A stretch of 64,000 nucleotides of DNA, from NCBI GenBank assembly GCA_047967505.1, contig CM106541.1. The stretch is one strand, 5' to 3'. The translations under genes and the position numbers were made by a program. Under the pieces are notes generated by a model, which saw only the letters and a list, made by a program, of their open reading frames with translations, did no database searches and had not been told where the DNA came from. Source of the stretch: Dipteris shenzhenensis (lineage: Eukaryota; Polypodiophyta; Polypodiopsida; Gleicheniales). Below, piece after piece: positions 37,556-48,283 of the stretch. Every line of letters starts with the position of its first letter. The stretch's first letter is position 1.

Positions 37556-39523
37556 TCAAAGTATGTTCATCCGCCGTTTGTAATCCTCTATAGTGAGGGT
37601 TTGGGTGTGACTGTGTGTCTCACTATGGGTTCCCAAAAGCACCCCATAGGCAGCCTCGATACATTGCTTTCTCGCAAGGAAAGCTAGTGCAGCACCAGCA
37701 GTGCCGCCACCATATTTTTGAAGTCGACCTAGGTCAAGGGGCAAGTGAAATTTGTGCAATTGGGTGAGACGCTTGCTGAATGAGGGTGGAGGATGTGTAT
37801 CCACAAGCTTGCCAGATTCAACCATAACTTCTTGCACACCACTACTAGAGTCAACAACACTTGGCAAAGATGTTATGTCAGACTTGGGGGCAAGTGGCAC
37901 ACTCTTTGCATAGTAGTTTTGTGAGCGTGTCCAGCGACGAGAGAAGGGATCATAGCCAACATCACCAGCACGAAGATTGCCCCCTTGCCGACGTTGGGAG
38001 GCAGTTTGGTAGTTTTCAAAGCGGTTTTTACGGTTCATCTCAACTAATGCAAGTGCCTTGGCATCACGTGCCCCTCGATGCTGGGTAGCAAGAGTCTCTA
38101 GGCGACGGAGTTGTGCTTGCAAATCCTCAATCTCAAGGGGGTCTGCATCCTCCTCCTGCCGTGCGAGTGCTAGATCACGAAGGATGCGGTCCCTCTCTGC
38201 TGCAAGGTTCGAGGGTCGGGTGGCAATGAGCTTCTTCTCTTGAAGCATACGCTTCACGGTGGCAGCCGAGTACACAAAGGTTCCGGCCTTGAGGATCTCC
38301 TGGCGCTTGAGGGCCACAAATAGGCCGGACACGGGGCGGTGGACCTGAGCTTGCCACTCTTCGAACTCCTCCTTGAGGGGAGGCTGGTCGGAGACGCGGA
38401 CCATGCTGGAGATAGACACGTCCTGGCCCCAGGCGAGGCTGAGGAACTTGTGGGTCATGCGGTGCTCGAGCTTGTAGATGCGGGAGAGGTCGGAGGAGTC
38501 GACGGCGCGGACCTGGCAGAGGTGGTAGCCAGTGAGGGAGTTGTCACCGACACCGAGCCGAACGAAGCAACCAACGATGAGGTCTTCAAAGTAGGGTTCA
38601 GAGAGCCAAGTAGCAAGCTTGGATCTTCTGATGGTGATACCAAGGAGATCTTCAAAGGAGGCGGCTTCATGGGCAACATTGTCTTCTGAATCATCGTCTT
38701 CACGTTCACCACCAACAGGAGCTTCATCAACACCACCTTCAAAGCCGCCATAGCCAGTTTCTGAGCCTTGCTCATCATCATCTTCTTCTTCTTCTTCCTG
38801 CAAAGAGCTTCCTTCTTCTGATGAAGAGCTTGGTGGTAGCTTCTCCTTTCTCCTCCTCCTCTCCATTCCCTGCATGTCCTGCTGCCTCGTCTGCCTCAAC
38901 GCCACCAGCTCATTCAACGCCTCCTCCTTCTCCTTCCTCCCATTGCTGCTCGCCCCCCTCGTCTTGCTCCATGTCGCCCTCCCCCTCGTCGCCCTGCTGC
39001 CCCCAGCTCCCTTCCTGTTCTCCTTCTTCTTCTCCCACTCACCTCCCTCCACCTCCGTAGCCTTCTTCTTCCTCATCATCAGGAAGTTGTCCCTCCTCTC
39101 CCCCCTCTCTAGTAGTAGCATCTCCCTCTCCAGCTCCGTCATCGCCTCCAGCTTTGCTCTGTCCTCTTCGTCTTTGTACAGGTCGCTCCCGAACGAAAGC
39201 TCGCTCTCCGAACCCCCACCTCCTTTTTGTCCTTCCTCTTGATCTTCGTCGTCGACTTCTTCGATGTCATCTTGGCCCTCCTCATCTCGTTCTGCCTCGA
39301 AGCGCTTCTTCAGAGGAATCCGCCTTCTGCGGCCTGCGTCATCCAAATCATGTTCTTCTTCGTCTTGGTTCCTGCCGGATCGAGAAGAACTGTCATCCTC
39401 GTCCGAGCTTGAATCCACAGCATGTCTCAGTCGGCGCTTTGGAGGAGGGCGAGCATATCTACTACGACCCGTTGTTCGCCCAGCCGCCTCCAGCAGCATC
39501 TCGTCCAGAGAAGGATCCACCAT
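37556..39523 (-). CDS. RTF1/VIP5: RNA polymerase II-associated factor RTF1 (PAF1 complex), VIP5 homologue
   Basis: A single uninterrupted exon of 655 codons from ATG at 39523 (MVDPSLDEMLLEAAGR) to TGA at 37556. An earlier GTG in the same frame is not needed. N-terminal acidic/serine runs (DSSSDEDDSSS) and Lys/Arg runs precede EDRAKLEAMTELEREMLLLE, the conserved segment before the Plus3 domain. Plus3 spans about residues 287-420 (DLLGITIRRSKLATWL, FVRLGVG, GYHLCQVRAV, ISSMVRVSDQPP) and is followed by a coiled region and the conserved YDPFSRRWTRSQNYY. RTF1 binds SPT5 through Plus3 and, within the PAF1 complex, promotes H2B ubiquitination and H3K4 methylation during transcription; the Arabidopsis homologue VIP5 keeps FLC active. 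Length fits that family. The GC-rich coding frame and lack of damage mark it as a functional host gene. Confidence 0.96.
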   Translation of the reverse strand: MVDPSLDEMLLEAAGRTTGRSRYARPPPKRRLRHAVDSSSDEDDSSSRSGRNQDEEEHDLDDAGRRRRIPLKKRFEAERDEEGQDDIEEVDDEDQEEGQKGGGGSESELSFGSDLYKDEEDRAKLEAMTELEREMLLLERGERRDNFLMMRKKKATEVEGGEWEKKKENRKGAGGSRATRGRATWSKTRGASSNGRKEKEEALNELVALRQTRQQDMQGMERRRRKEKLPPSSSSEEGSSLQEEEEEDDDEQGSETGYGGFEGGVDEAPVGGEREDDDSEDNVAHEAASFEDLLGITIRRSKLATWLSEPYFEDLIVGCFVRLGVGDNSLTGYHLCQVRAVDSSDLSRIYKLEHRMTHKFLSLAWGQDVSISSMVRVSDQPPLKEEFEEWQAQVHRPVSGLFVALKRQEILKAGTFVYSAATVKRMLQEKKLIATRPSNLAAERDRILRDLALARQEEDADPLEIEDLQAQLRRLETLATQHRGARDAKALALVEMNRKNRFENYQTASQRRQGGNLRAGDVGYDPFSRRWTRSQNYYAKSVPLAPKSDITSLPSVVDSSSGVQEVMVESGKLVDTHPPPSFSKRLTQLHKFHLPLDLGRLQKYGGGTAGAALAFLARKQCIEAAYGVLLGTHSETHSHTQTLTIEDYKRRMNIL

Positions 39524-39690
39524 CGTGAACACCTGGCGGTTGAATTTCTCCTGCCACCAAAAAGAAAAGCTGTCGTGATATAAGGGAACGAAAATAGAAA
39601 CGAAAGATGCCTCGTTTTATGAATCCGAAACGTGAGGAAGAAGAAACGAAACGTCAGTAAAACTGTGCCAGAAATGCTTCGAGAAAGGGC

Positions 39691-39700
39691 ATATAAAGAG
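39691..39700 (-). promoter_or_regulatory. TATA box of RTF1
   Basis: On the - strand CTCTTTATATGCCC lies about 170 nt upstream of the RTF1 ATG, giving a predicted start of transcription near 39,660 and a 5' UTR of roughly 140 nt. A splice-acceptor-like TTTTTGGTGGCAG near 39,555 leaves open a small 5' UTR intron. Confidence 0.5.
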
Positions 39701-39719
39701 GGAGGGTGAGGGTCCAAAC

Positions 39720-40240
39720 CGGCTGCTGGGATGAGGAAGCAGCGCAGCTTGGATGAGCAGTGAAGCTTCGTGGAGAAAGAAAAGGACGGAGAGCAGAAAG
39801 CAAGATGTCAACATGCAACCAAAGATGAAGGCTTCTTCGTAACCGTTCGCATGCCATGATACTCCACCTTTCGACACGTGTCCTTGCCTCCACGTTAGAT
39901 AGTTTTCGCACATTCCCACATGGAATATTCTTGCCACCACGTCTCCGGAAAATCTCTCTCTGCATTATTCTCCCCTCTTTGGAGAAGGGTATAGTGAGGA
40001 AGGAGTCCTCTCGGGATGGATTTCAAAGAAGGTTCGTAGGCATTGCCATAGTGAGAGTGGTTGCTCGCTTGCCCCAAGGCGGGTAGGGTATAGTGACCAG
40101 TTTGCTAAAAATCAAAAAAAAAATTTTCCCGTTCGGTTGTGGGTATGTGATCTCGATCGTTACCTCCTCCTTTTTGGCCTCTGCCCCTAGGGCATGAGGC
40201 ATTGGCCTAGTTCTAAGAAGCTAAATTTCCATTTACCCCC

Positions 40241-40281
<41 letters not shown>

Positions 40282-40370
40282 TCTGCTGTTGCTTCTTCTT
40301 CTCAACTTTTAATTTGCCCGAGCAAGCCTCTTGAATGTATCTAACTTGTTTTTCTCTTTGTATTTCAAGG
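39720..40370. other. RTF1 upstream region with C and CT runs
   Basis: Holds a C run followed by (CT)n at 40236-40279. The part from 40,060 to 40,160 (CCCAAGGCGGGTAGGGTATAGTGACC and GTTGTGGGTATGTGATCTC) resembles sequence at 57,430-57,600 on the far side of the nested gypsy element. No gene was seen. Confidence 0.5.
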
Positions 40371-40581
40371 TGTGACGACCCTCCTGAGTCGCCAAGTCAT
40401 GTACCTGTCATGTGGCAGTCCACCCACATGGAATTTGCTTAACAGTCCTCCAACTCAACTGCGTAGACACCTAGGATCCCTGCTGGCACCCTGGCAGATG
40501 CTCCATTCAGACGCTCCAACATGTTCTTGATCTGATTCTGTTGTTGTAAAGATTGTTGTTAAAAGGCCGTTGAGCTAGGAG
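40371..40581 (+). repeat. Ty3/gypsy LTR fragment
   Basis: Starts TGTGACGACCCTCCTGAGTC and matches the LTR sequences at 43290-43527 and 57121-57389 (TCCAACTCAACTGCGTAGAC, GACGCTCCAACATG, TTGTTAAAAGGCCGTTGAGC). It ends where the copia LTR begins. Its start differs from the 3' LTR of the gypsy element (TGAGTCACG), so it may come from a related element. Confidence 0.75.
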
Positions 40582-41283
40582 TGTAAGAAAACAATACAAC
40601 GTCTGTGCTCAACAGATAACAGGATCTCGTATGTAAGAGAGAGAAGCTGATAGTATGGAGAATCCAAAAATTGATTACTGTAAAATTGATACAATAGATG
40701 GCGTTGCCTCCCAACTGTGCGCTCCTATGTGAGAAGCTTTGATGGCGTGCTGGAAACAGTAGAGGACGGAGGCTAGATGCCAAGGAATCAGGGTTGCTGT
40801 AGCCAGTAATAATGATGGGCTTCACGGGCTTGCTCTTATATAGCCACCAGTCGTAGTCGATTAGACCCAATTGGGAGACTGACCAGTCAGCCCAAAATAG
40901 CCGACTGGAGGTCGGTCCCGAAATAGGCCACCGACCACACGTTAGATTCGTGGCGCAGAATAGAGCCATTCGGAATCATCTGGGGCTCCAAATGGGGCCC
41001 CGCAACCCGAGAGTGGGCTGCCCCGGGAAATGCTCCGTCTACCCTTAGTGCGGTCAGTCATGGGATGCCTTCCCGCACTTGCATGTAGCCTAGTTGGCAG
41101 TGTGCCAACTCTATCTGAAGCCGTCCAGCCATCAGGCCACACATGGCCCCCATCTAGTATCCAAACCAGGACCTACTGAATAACCGAGCTACTCAAATGC
41201 CTTCTCCTCATATGGGGGGGCTTACAAGTAGAGTTAGCTGGTTCCCACGTAGTTACACGAGAGTGGAGCATTGATATCTAACA
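40582..41283 (-). repeat. 3' LTR of the copia element
   Basis: 702 bp. Lacks a 30-40 bp segment present near 42,940-42,980 in the other LTR. Confidence 0.88.
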
Positions 41284-41312
41284 CCCCCCCTCAATGTCCA
41301 CCCGTAAGTGAA

Positions 41313-41783
41313 CTACTTTTTCGGCCCAATGCCAAGTCGATGAAGATGCCTCTCTAGCAAGTCTCTTCCAAGAGCCTTCGTGAAGATGTCTGCAGCGTTC
41401 TCTGTAGTTGGGCAGTACACCAAGTCGACCTCTCCATCCATGATGAGTTCGTGTACAAAGTGATATTGAATCTCAATGTGTTTTGTGCGAGCGTGGTACA
41501 CCGAGTTCTTGGCAATTGCCATGCAACTCTGATTGTCACATGATAACTGCGTAGGCTTGTTCTGCACTGCACCCATGTCCCCTAAAATCCTCCTTAACCA
41601 CATTGCCTCACAAAAAGCAAAACATGCTGATTTGTACTCAGCCTCGGTAGAAGAAAGAGCAATTGTAGGTTGCTTCTTGCTGACCCATGACACAGCTCTA
41701 GATCCAAGTGAGAAACAGTAACTTGTCACTGATCTCGTGCTGTCCACATCTCCTGCCCAATCCGAGTCACAGAATCCGGTCAA
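41313..41783 (-). pseudogene. copia RNase H (end of pol)
   Basis: Open from MTGFCDSDWAGDVDSTRS through ALSSTEAEYKSACF, SCDNQSCMAIAKNSVYH and RTKHIEIQYHFVHE to the stop after LGIGPKK. These are the complete copia RNase H motifs including the D, E and D residues. It has no start codon of its own. Just upstream the reading ITYTKGNILTGFCDSD shows the last residues of the reverse transcriptase before the deletion joint at about 41,800. Confidence 0.88.
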
Positions 41784-42487
41784 GATGTTGCCCTTGGTAT
41801 AGGTGATGCCATAATCAAGTTAACTTTCTTTGATCTAGTCGAGAAAGCCGAATCTTCTCCAGTCCTTGTCTTTTGACGCATCTCCTCCTCCAGAAGCATC
41901 GCGCTGAAATCCTCAAAGTTGAGGGGTGGATTTTTATTCTGCGTATTCAGCGCCGTAACAAGACCGTTGTACTTTGGTAGGAGAATCCGTATGCACCTTC
42001 GTGCTAGATTCTCGTTGGTGATGGTGATGCCAATCGCAGTCATCTGATCGCGCAGATTCTTCACCCTAGTGATGAACTTCTCTGACGTTTCAGACTTAGA
42101 CAATTTCTCGTTTGCGAGTTGAGTCTCCAGATTCTGAATTCGCAGTCTCATACTGATTTTTCAAGACCGTCCATGCCTCCTCCGCTGTGGTGACATGTTG
42201 AATTAACGCCATGACAGAATCAATTACACTGCAGACAATAAAACATAGTGCATCTGCATTTCTTCTTGTCCACGCAAGAATCTGATCCGTAGTTGGTACT
42301 ATTTGTTGTCCTGCATTGCTGGATCCAGTCTCGCAACCGGCTTCACGTCCACCCCAGTAGCAGTATCCCAAAGCTCGTATGCGCTTAGCATGGTCTTCAT
42401 CTTGAACTTCCAGAGTGGATAGTTAGTGCTGTCCAACTTTTCGCTTTCGCCGAACGGTGGGATTCGCAGTCTTGCGGGCTGGGCCAT
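41780..42487 (-). pseudogene. copia gag
   Basis: Starts MAQPARLRIPPFGESEKL at 42,487 and shifts frame near 42,300. It then shows TTAEEAWTVLKNQYE and a long open part (FITRVKNLRDQMTAIGI, LPKYNGLVTALNT) to the joint with RNase H near 41,800. The UBN2 gag pattern is clear. A frameshift and the missing zinc knuckle make it non-functional. Confidence 0.82.
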
Positions 42488-42557
42488 CTCTCACAATCTG
42501 CTTGCAAACAAAAACACACTACCAAATCTTCTTGCTAGAGCCCAAGCTCTGATACCA

Positions 42558-43289
42558 TGTAAGAAAACAATACAACATCTGTGCTCAATAGATAACAGGA
42601 TCTTGTATGCAAGAGAGAAAAGCTGATAGTATGGAGAATCCAAAAATTGATTATTGTAAAATTGATACAATAGATGGTGCTGCCTCCTAGCCGTGCGCTC
42701 CTGTGTGAGAAGCTTCGATGATGTGCTGGAAACAGTAGAGGATGGAGGCTGGATGCTAAGGAATTAGGGTTGCTGTAGCCAGTGATAATGATGGGCTTCA
42801 CGGGCTTGCTCTTATATAGGCACCAGTCATAGTCGGTTAGACCCAATTGGGTGACCGACCTAGTCAGCCCAAAACGGCCGACTGGAGGTCGGTCCCGAAA
42901 TAGGCCACCGACCTCATCTTAGAACCGTGGCGCAGAATAGAGCAACTGACCTACAGTTATTGATCGGCCCAGAGCCATCCGAGATCATCTGGGACTCCAA
43001 ACGGGCCCTGCAACTCGAGTGGGCTGCCCCAGGAAATGCTCCGTCTACCCTCAGTGCGGTCAGTCATGGGATGCCTTCCCGCACTTGCATGTAGCCTAGT
43101 TGGCAGTGTGCCAACTCTATCTGAAGCTGTCCAGCCATCAGGCCACACATGGCCCTCATCTGGTATCCAAACCAGGACCTACCGGATAACCGAGCTACTC
43201 AAATGTCTTCTCCTCATATGGGGGGGCTGACAAGTAGAGTTAGCTGGTTCCCGCGTAGTTACACGAGAGTGGAGCATTGATATCTAACA
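42558..43289 (-). repeat. 5' LTR of the copia element
   Basis: 732 bp, directly followed (in element orientation) by the primer-binding site TGGTATCAGAGC. Confidence 0.88.
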
Positions 43290-43527
43290 GCCTTCCAACT
43301 CAACTGCATATCCTTGCTGGCACCCTGCCAGCGCAGATGCTCCATTGAGACGCTCCAACATGTTGTTGATCTGATTCTGCTGTTGTAAAGATTGTTGTTA
43401 AAAGGTTGTTGAGCTAGAAGAAGAAGGGGTCTTTTTCATGTGCTCAATTCCTGGTTGAGGTTGTCTTTCTCTGTGTTGCGATTGAGTCTCTGTCATGTTC
43501 TACCTTTGCATATGTACGCTTGTTCCG
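43290..43527 (+). repeat. 5' LTR of the Ty3/gypsy element (5' part missing)
   Basis: Matches 57121-57389 from TCCAACTCAACTGC to GCTTGTTCCG. The first roughly 70 bp of the LTR are missing where the copia element abuts. A primer-binding-like TGGTGGAGACGCCGCC follows at 43534. Confidence 0.8.
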
Positions 43528-46500
43528 TATTTTTGGTGGAGACGCCGCCAGGATGGAGTATGAACATGCTCAAGAAGAGAAATAGACATCACCCTCTCCC
43601 CATATCACAACTAAAGTGTTGGCCACACTGCTTTCTGAGCTCGTTCAGTCCAATGTCCATGTGGCCAACTTAGCTGCACATTTGATGTCCTGTCAAGTGT
43701 AGAATGATGGTCATGATTCCAAAGTTCATCCAAAGTTCTATAATGGATCATCTGAAGATGATATTTATATGTGGCTGGATCACTTTTCAAACTTGGCCGA
43801 GTATCATCGATGGACTGATACCCAGAAGGTTGAAGAAATAAAACCGTCCTTTCAAGGTCTAGCTGCAACTTGGTACCATCAGCTAGACGAGAACATAAAG
43901 CAGTCTTGGCCGTATCTACAGCATGCATTGACAACTACATTCAGTAATACGGATACTGTGAAGGATGCATTGACCCAGCTTCAAGATTTGAAGCAGCTGA
44001 CAGATACTGTCCCAGTTCGGCGTTAAGCTTACTCACCTTTTGCTGCGAGTAGATCCGAATATGATTGAGGATTTGAAGTTGTTCTTTTTATGGCCAAGAC
44101 TTCATCTAGATATTTCAGTTTTCGCGCTCAGGATCAAGGTCCTAAAACTCTCAATGAGGCACTCCTTATAGCACAAAGGATTGAGTTCACGTCTACAAGA
44201 AATGGTACAAAAGCTCCACCTCTACCTCGTTTACTTCTTGTTCCAAGTTATAACGTTGCTCCCACACCTATGGAGATAGATCATACTCAAAATGTGCAAA
44301 ACTTTCAAAAAAATATGTCAAGACCTAGACCATACGTTTCTAATGATAAGAAACTCCCTGACCGTGATGTGAATGGCAAGCCAAGATGTTTTCATTGTAA
44401 CAGGTATGGGCATGTTAAAACATACTATCGTCTGTTGAACCAAGTACAGAATGTTCAAACAACTAGTACCATCGACTATGAAGTGTCGGGAAAAGAAGAT
44501 TTGGAGAGGTAAAGGAGGATTTAGGTAGTTCACTTACATCCTCCTTCTTCATTCGTGTTAGATCATAAAATTCCTCTTTACTCTCTTCCGAATTATCGTG
44601 TCACATTTGGAGATAATGTAACATAGGTTAGTTCATCTTCAGGAGCTCATATAGAGTTAGAGTTTTCAGGCCAAAAATTTGTTGTACCAACCACAGTTCT
44701 TCCACGTCAAATCTTTCCAGTCACCCTAGGTTGCGATTGGTTGTCAAGTCATAATGCAGTTATTGATTTCAAAAACAAATGTGTTAATCTTGATGAAGAA
44801 ACGACCGTCCCTTGGATTTACTCTCAGATCGTTACTTCTCACTCGTGCTCTCGGCTCTGGTTCAAGCAGATGTACTACGACAATCTGAAGTTCAACAGAT
44901 TCTATCAAAATTTCCGAATGCAATTGCAGGTACTATACCAACCACTACAACATCAAAAATTTCTCATGATATTCCTACAGGGGATGTTCGACCAGTTACA
45001 ACAGCTCAAAGGAGAAGATCAAGCCGTGAAGTTCAAATTTTGAGGGAACATGTAAACACAATGCTACGGGATAAATTCAAAAAGCCCGTGGACGTGTAAG
45101 CCTCATTTGGTGAAGAAAGATGACAGTTCATATCGTTTCTGTGTTGATTTCAGACCCTTGAATGCGGTTACAATTCGAGATGAATATCCGCTCCCCCGTC
45201 TGGACGATATACTTGATTCTCTGGCTCATTCCAAGTTCTTCACTACTCTGGATCTCAAGTCAGGGTACTGGCAGATACCAGTCAAACAAGAAGACTGAGA
45301 AAAGACTGCATTCCAAACACCTTTCGGGTTCTACTAATGTGATGCCATTTGGGTTGAAAAATGCTCCTGGGACCTTTCAAAGATTGATGAACTTTATTCT
45401 CCATGATCTGATTGTGGAGGGCAGCGTTCTAGTGTATCTCGATGACGTTCTCATTCACACCAAGACCTGGGATGATCATAAGGTAGTGTTGACAAAAGTA
45501 CTTAATTTACTACACAGTTTATCTTGAAGCTGAATTCCAAAAAATGCAAATGGGCACAAGCTGAATTGAAATATTTGGGATTCATAATCTCAAGTGATGG
45601 CATTCGTCCTGACCCTAAGAAGGTGACAGCACTACAAAATTTTCCCCCTCCAAAAAATGTTAAACAACCACAGAGATTCCTGGGTATGGCAGGTTTTAGC
45701 TCCAGATTTATGCCAGAATTGGCAGCTAGTGCTGCTCCTCTTTGCAATCTACTTTGTAAGAATGTTAAGTACAATTGGTCAACTGATTGTCAGCATGCTT
45801 TTGAGCAAGTCCGAAATCTTCTTAAGGAGGATGCATTACTGCGACATCCAGATTTACAGCAACCATTTGTGGTACGCACCGATGCATCAGAAGGTCTAGG
45901 TGCAGTTTTACTGCAGAAGGATGAAAATGGAGAACTGTGACCTATTGTCTACATTAGCAGGTCACTCACAGGACCCGAATCAAGATACGCAGCAATTGAA
46001 TTGGAATGCTTGGCTGTTGTGTGGGCCATTTCTAAGTTGCACGCCTATTTGCATGGATATCGATTCGAGATTCAAACTGATCATGCGGCTTTGACAGGGT
46101 TAATGAAGAGAAAACGCCTGCAAGGACGATTGGCACGTTCTTCTTTTGCAAGATTACTCATTTACAATCTCCTATAGACCCGGCAAGTATAATGCTGTTG
46201 CTGATGCATTGTCTCGTTTAGGGATAAGTGCAGCTCAAGTGTCCAATGCTCAGCTGGTCGCTGCTCGAACGCCTTTACCTATTCCATTGAATCACCCGTC
46301 CCTTCCTTCCATTCAAGAGTTAAAGGATGCTCAAAAGAATGATCCAAAAATTTCAAATATCATGTTGCAGATACAAACTCCTAAACCGCCACTGCATCTA
46401 CGTCTGATAGATAATCTTCTTTACTATCACAAAGCCCCTTTCCAACCACGCCTTTTTGTGCCAGCAGAGTTCAGGAATTCCTATTCGAATGCATTTCTTG

Positions 46501-47566
46501 ATGGCATTTTTGGTGGTCATTTGGGATTTCTCAAGGTTCTTACAAAGCTGCAATCTAAATTTTATTGGCCAAAGATGAGACACTCTCTACACTTGTATTT
46601 ACAGTCTTGCCCTGTTTGTCAATCGTATAAGAATCCAACTACAAAACCGGCTGGAGATATGCAGTCCATAAAGGTTTCTCGACCATTTGAGTTGGTCGCA
46701 TATGACATTATGGGCCCTTTGCCGATTTCTTCCCAAGGATACAAGTACATAATTGTGTTGACAGATTACCTGACTCGCTGGACAATAGCACAGCCCCTCA
46801 AAACTGCAACAGCTTCAGAAGTTGCAAACTTTCTTCTCCAAAATCTGATTCTTCCACACGGCTGTCCAGAGCAATTGCTTTCTGATCAAGGAAGTAATTT
46901 AAAGTCCGAGGTGATAAGAATTTCGGCCCATCGGTTAAGCGTAAAGCAGCAATTTGCCAGCCCTTATCATCCTGATTGCAATGGCTTGACAGAAAGATTA
47001 AATCGTACTATCAAACTCATGCTGGCAATGTACATTCACCTTGGGCATTCCAATTGGGACATTTCTCTTCCATATGTGGTAGCTGCTTATTACAACACTT
47101 TCATTCATGAATCCACACGGGTAAGTCCTTTTGAGGCGTTATTTGGAAGATCTCCAAATTTCCCACCAGAGATTGGCACAATTGCACGTGACAACATTAA
47201 GCATAAAGATGCAAAGGAGTGGGCTGATTTCCTGTCAGGTGCATTGTCCTTCATTCGGCAAAATGCAGCGTCACATCTCCAAAAAGCTCAAAGCCGCCAG
47301 CAATTTCTTTACAATAAAAGGCATAGACCTGCGACATATTTTCCAGGAGACCTAGCAATGATTCATTATCCCACCAAGAAAAAGGGTTGAATGAAAAATT
47401 CCTGGAGAAGCGGATCGGACCATATCAAATTGTCAAGCGAGTAGGCAAAACGACATATGCTGTTCAAAGATGTATTGCTGGGCAAAATCAGATAAGGACG
47501 ACTGCCCATATTCAAAGGATCAAGCCCTATCATTCCATAGCTTTTATTTTTTCAGGAGGGGAAAGA
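43528..47566 (+). mobile_element. Ty3/gypsy element, internal region
   Basis: Order on the + strand is gag (43,553-44,512), protease remnant (about 44,640-44,790), reverse transcriptase (45,100-45,530), RNase H (45,830-46,230) and integrase (46,400-47,390). A GPY-type end follows (KRIGPYQIVKRVGK, 47,409-47,450) and then the purine tract AGGAGGGGAAAGA (47554-47566) right before the 3' LTR. Stops interrupt reverse transcriptase and RNase H. The integrase wording (YDIMGPLPIS, IVLTDYLTRW, LSDQGSNLKS) is unlike the common angiosperm chromovirus or Tat/Athila lineages. Confidence 0.88.
43553..44512 (+). pseudogene. Ty3/gypsy gag
   Basis: Begins MEYEHAQEEK and soon meets a stop. The gag domain reads KFYNGSSEDDIYMWLDHFSN and AATWYHQLDENIKQSW. 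A second frame carries the zinc knuckle KPRCFHCNRYGHVKTYY, in which the last cysteine of the CCHC pattern is tyrosine. Frames shift near 44,030-44,090. Confidence 0.8.
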
Positions 47567-47569
47567 TGA
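44640..47569 (+). pseudogene. Ty3/gypsy pol
   Basis: A protease remnant shows VTLGCDWLSSHNAVIDF, but the DTG box is not visible. Reverse transcriptase shows [33 protein letters not shown] (stop soon after) and [11 protein letters not shown] with the catalytic aspartates kept. RNase H shows VVRTDASEGLGAVLLQ and QTDHAALTG. Integrase is one open frame of 414 codons (46,146-47,390) with the zinc-finger end CPVCQSYK, VAYDIMGP, LLSDQGSNL and GLTERLNRT, so the D-D-E triad is intact. No chromodomain was seen after the GPY segment. Confidence 0.88.
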
Positions 47570-47598
47570 GTCACGTAGCCGCCATGTGGCAGTCCAAC
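47567..47598 (+). repeat. 3' LTR of the Ty3/gypsy element, first fragment
   Basis: Starts TGAGTCACGTAGCC after the purine tract and is cut by the inverted-repeat element within CATGTGGCAGTCCA, a sequence also seen at 40,420 in an LTR. Confidence 0.75.
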
Positions 47599-47630
47599 CA
47601 TTAGGGGAGAATTGGGGTCTCAAAAGGGCC
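47599..47630 (+). repeat. Left terminal inverted repeat
   Basis: Begins CATTAGGGGAGAATTGGGGT and ends AAAAGGGCC. Its partner is at 57089-57120 (31 of 32 positions agree). Confidence 0.92.
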
Positions 47631-47814
47631 TCATAAGGAATGGATTAGGGAATGCTTAGTGGGCTAATGCAAGGGGCTTGGAGGGTCCCAAAGAGGCCTA
47701 ACCAGCCCAACCTAGGTGGGTTAAGCCCACATTTGAGCCCACCTCTCCCCCCATCAATGAGGGGAGGGGGCCACTTTTTGAAATTTGAATTTCAAATTTC
47801 GAATCTCCCTCCCT

Positions 47815-48235
47815 GTCTCTCTCTCTCTCTCTCCCTCCCTCCCTCCCTCTCTCTCCCTCCCTCCCTCCCTCCCTCCCTCCCTCCCTCCTCCTCCTCCCTC
47901 TCCCTCTTCCTCCCTCCCCCTCCCTCCTCCTCTCCCCTCCTCCGTCTTGCTCCTTCTCCTCCCTCCTCCCTCTCCCCTCCTCCTCCTCCTCCTTTTGGCT
48001 CCTCCTCCCTCCTTCCTCTCCCCTCTTTCTCTAGCCGCCCAGGATCCCTCTCCTCTGCTCCTCCCTCCTACAGAATCTCTCCCTTCCTCCTCCCTCTTGT
48101 AGCATCTCTCCCCTCCTCCTCCCTTCTACACCTGTCGCCCTACTCTTCTCCTCCTCTTCCTCTAGTCCTCATCTGCTTCTCCTTCTCCCTCTTCCTTGCT
48201 ACTCTGTCCCTCTCACTGCTCCATCTCTGCCAGCT
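47815..48235 (+). repeat. Polypyrimidine tract, left leader of the inverted-repeat element
   Basis: (CT)n, (CCCT)n and (CCT)n runs fill the stretch before the first gene. A 21-nt palindrome (GAAATTTGAA-T-TTCAAATTTC) sits just upstream at 47780-47800. Open frames here are compositional artefacts. Confidence 0.9.
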
Positions 48236-48283
48236 CTCCCCTACATTTTAGCTTGCATCACTGATACCTCTCTTTAAGTACTC

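Larger units (their letters stand above)
40582..43289 (-). mobile_element. Internally deleted Ty1/copia element with two LTRs
   Basis: LTRs at 40582-41283 (3' LTR) and 42558-43289 (5' LTR) begin TGTAAGAAAACAATACAAC and end GATATCTAACA in + orientation. The primer-binding site TGGTATCAGAGC directly abuts the 5' LTR (42557-42546). A purine tract (GAGGGGGGGT on the - strand) abuts the 3' LTR. The internal part (1.27 kb) holds only gag and the end of pol, without protease, integrase or the main reverse transcriptase. A TATA-like CTATATAAGAGC sits in each LTR (about 42,820 and 40,840). The LTRs differ by a 30-40 bp indel and many substitutions. The flanks AGGAG and GCCTT do not match, so no target-site duplication is present. 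Confidence 0.9.

Noticed and set aside
38339-39578. Long + strand open frames (60-124 codons)
   Set aside because: Antisense shadows of the GC-rich RTF1 coding frame.
47652-48251. Ser/Pro/Leu-rich open frames of 105-199 codons
   Set aside because: They come purely from (CT)n and (CCT)n runs and have no conserved features.
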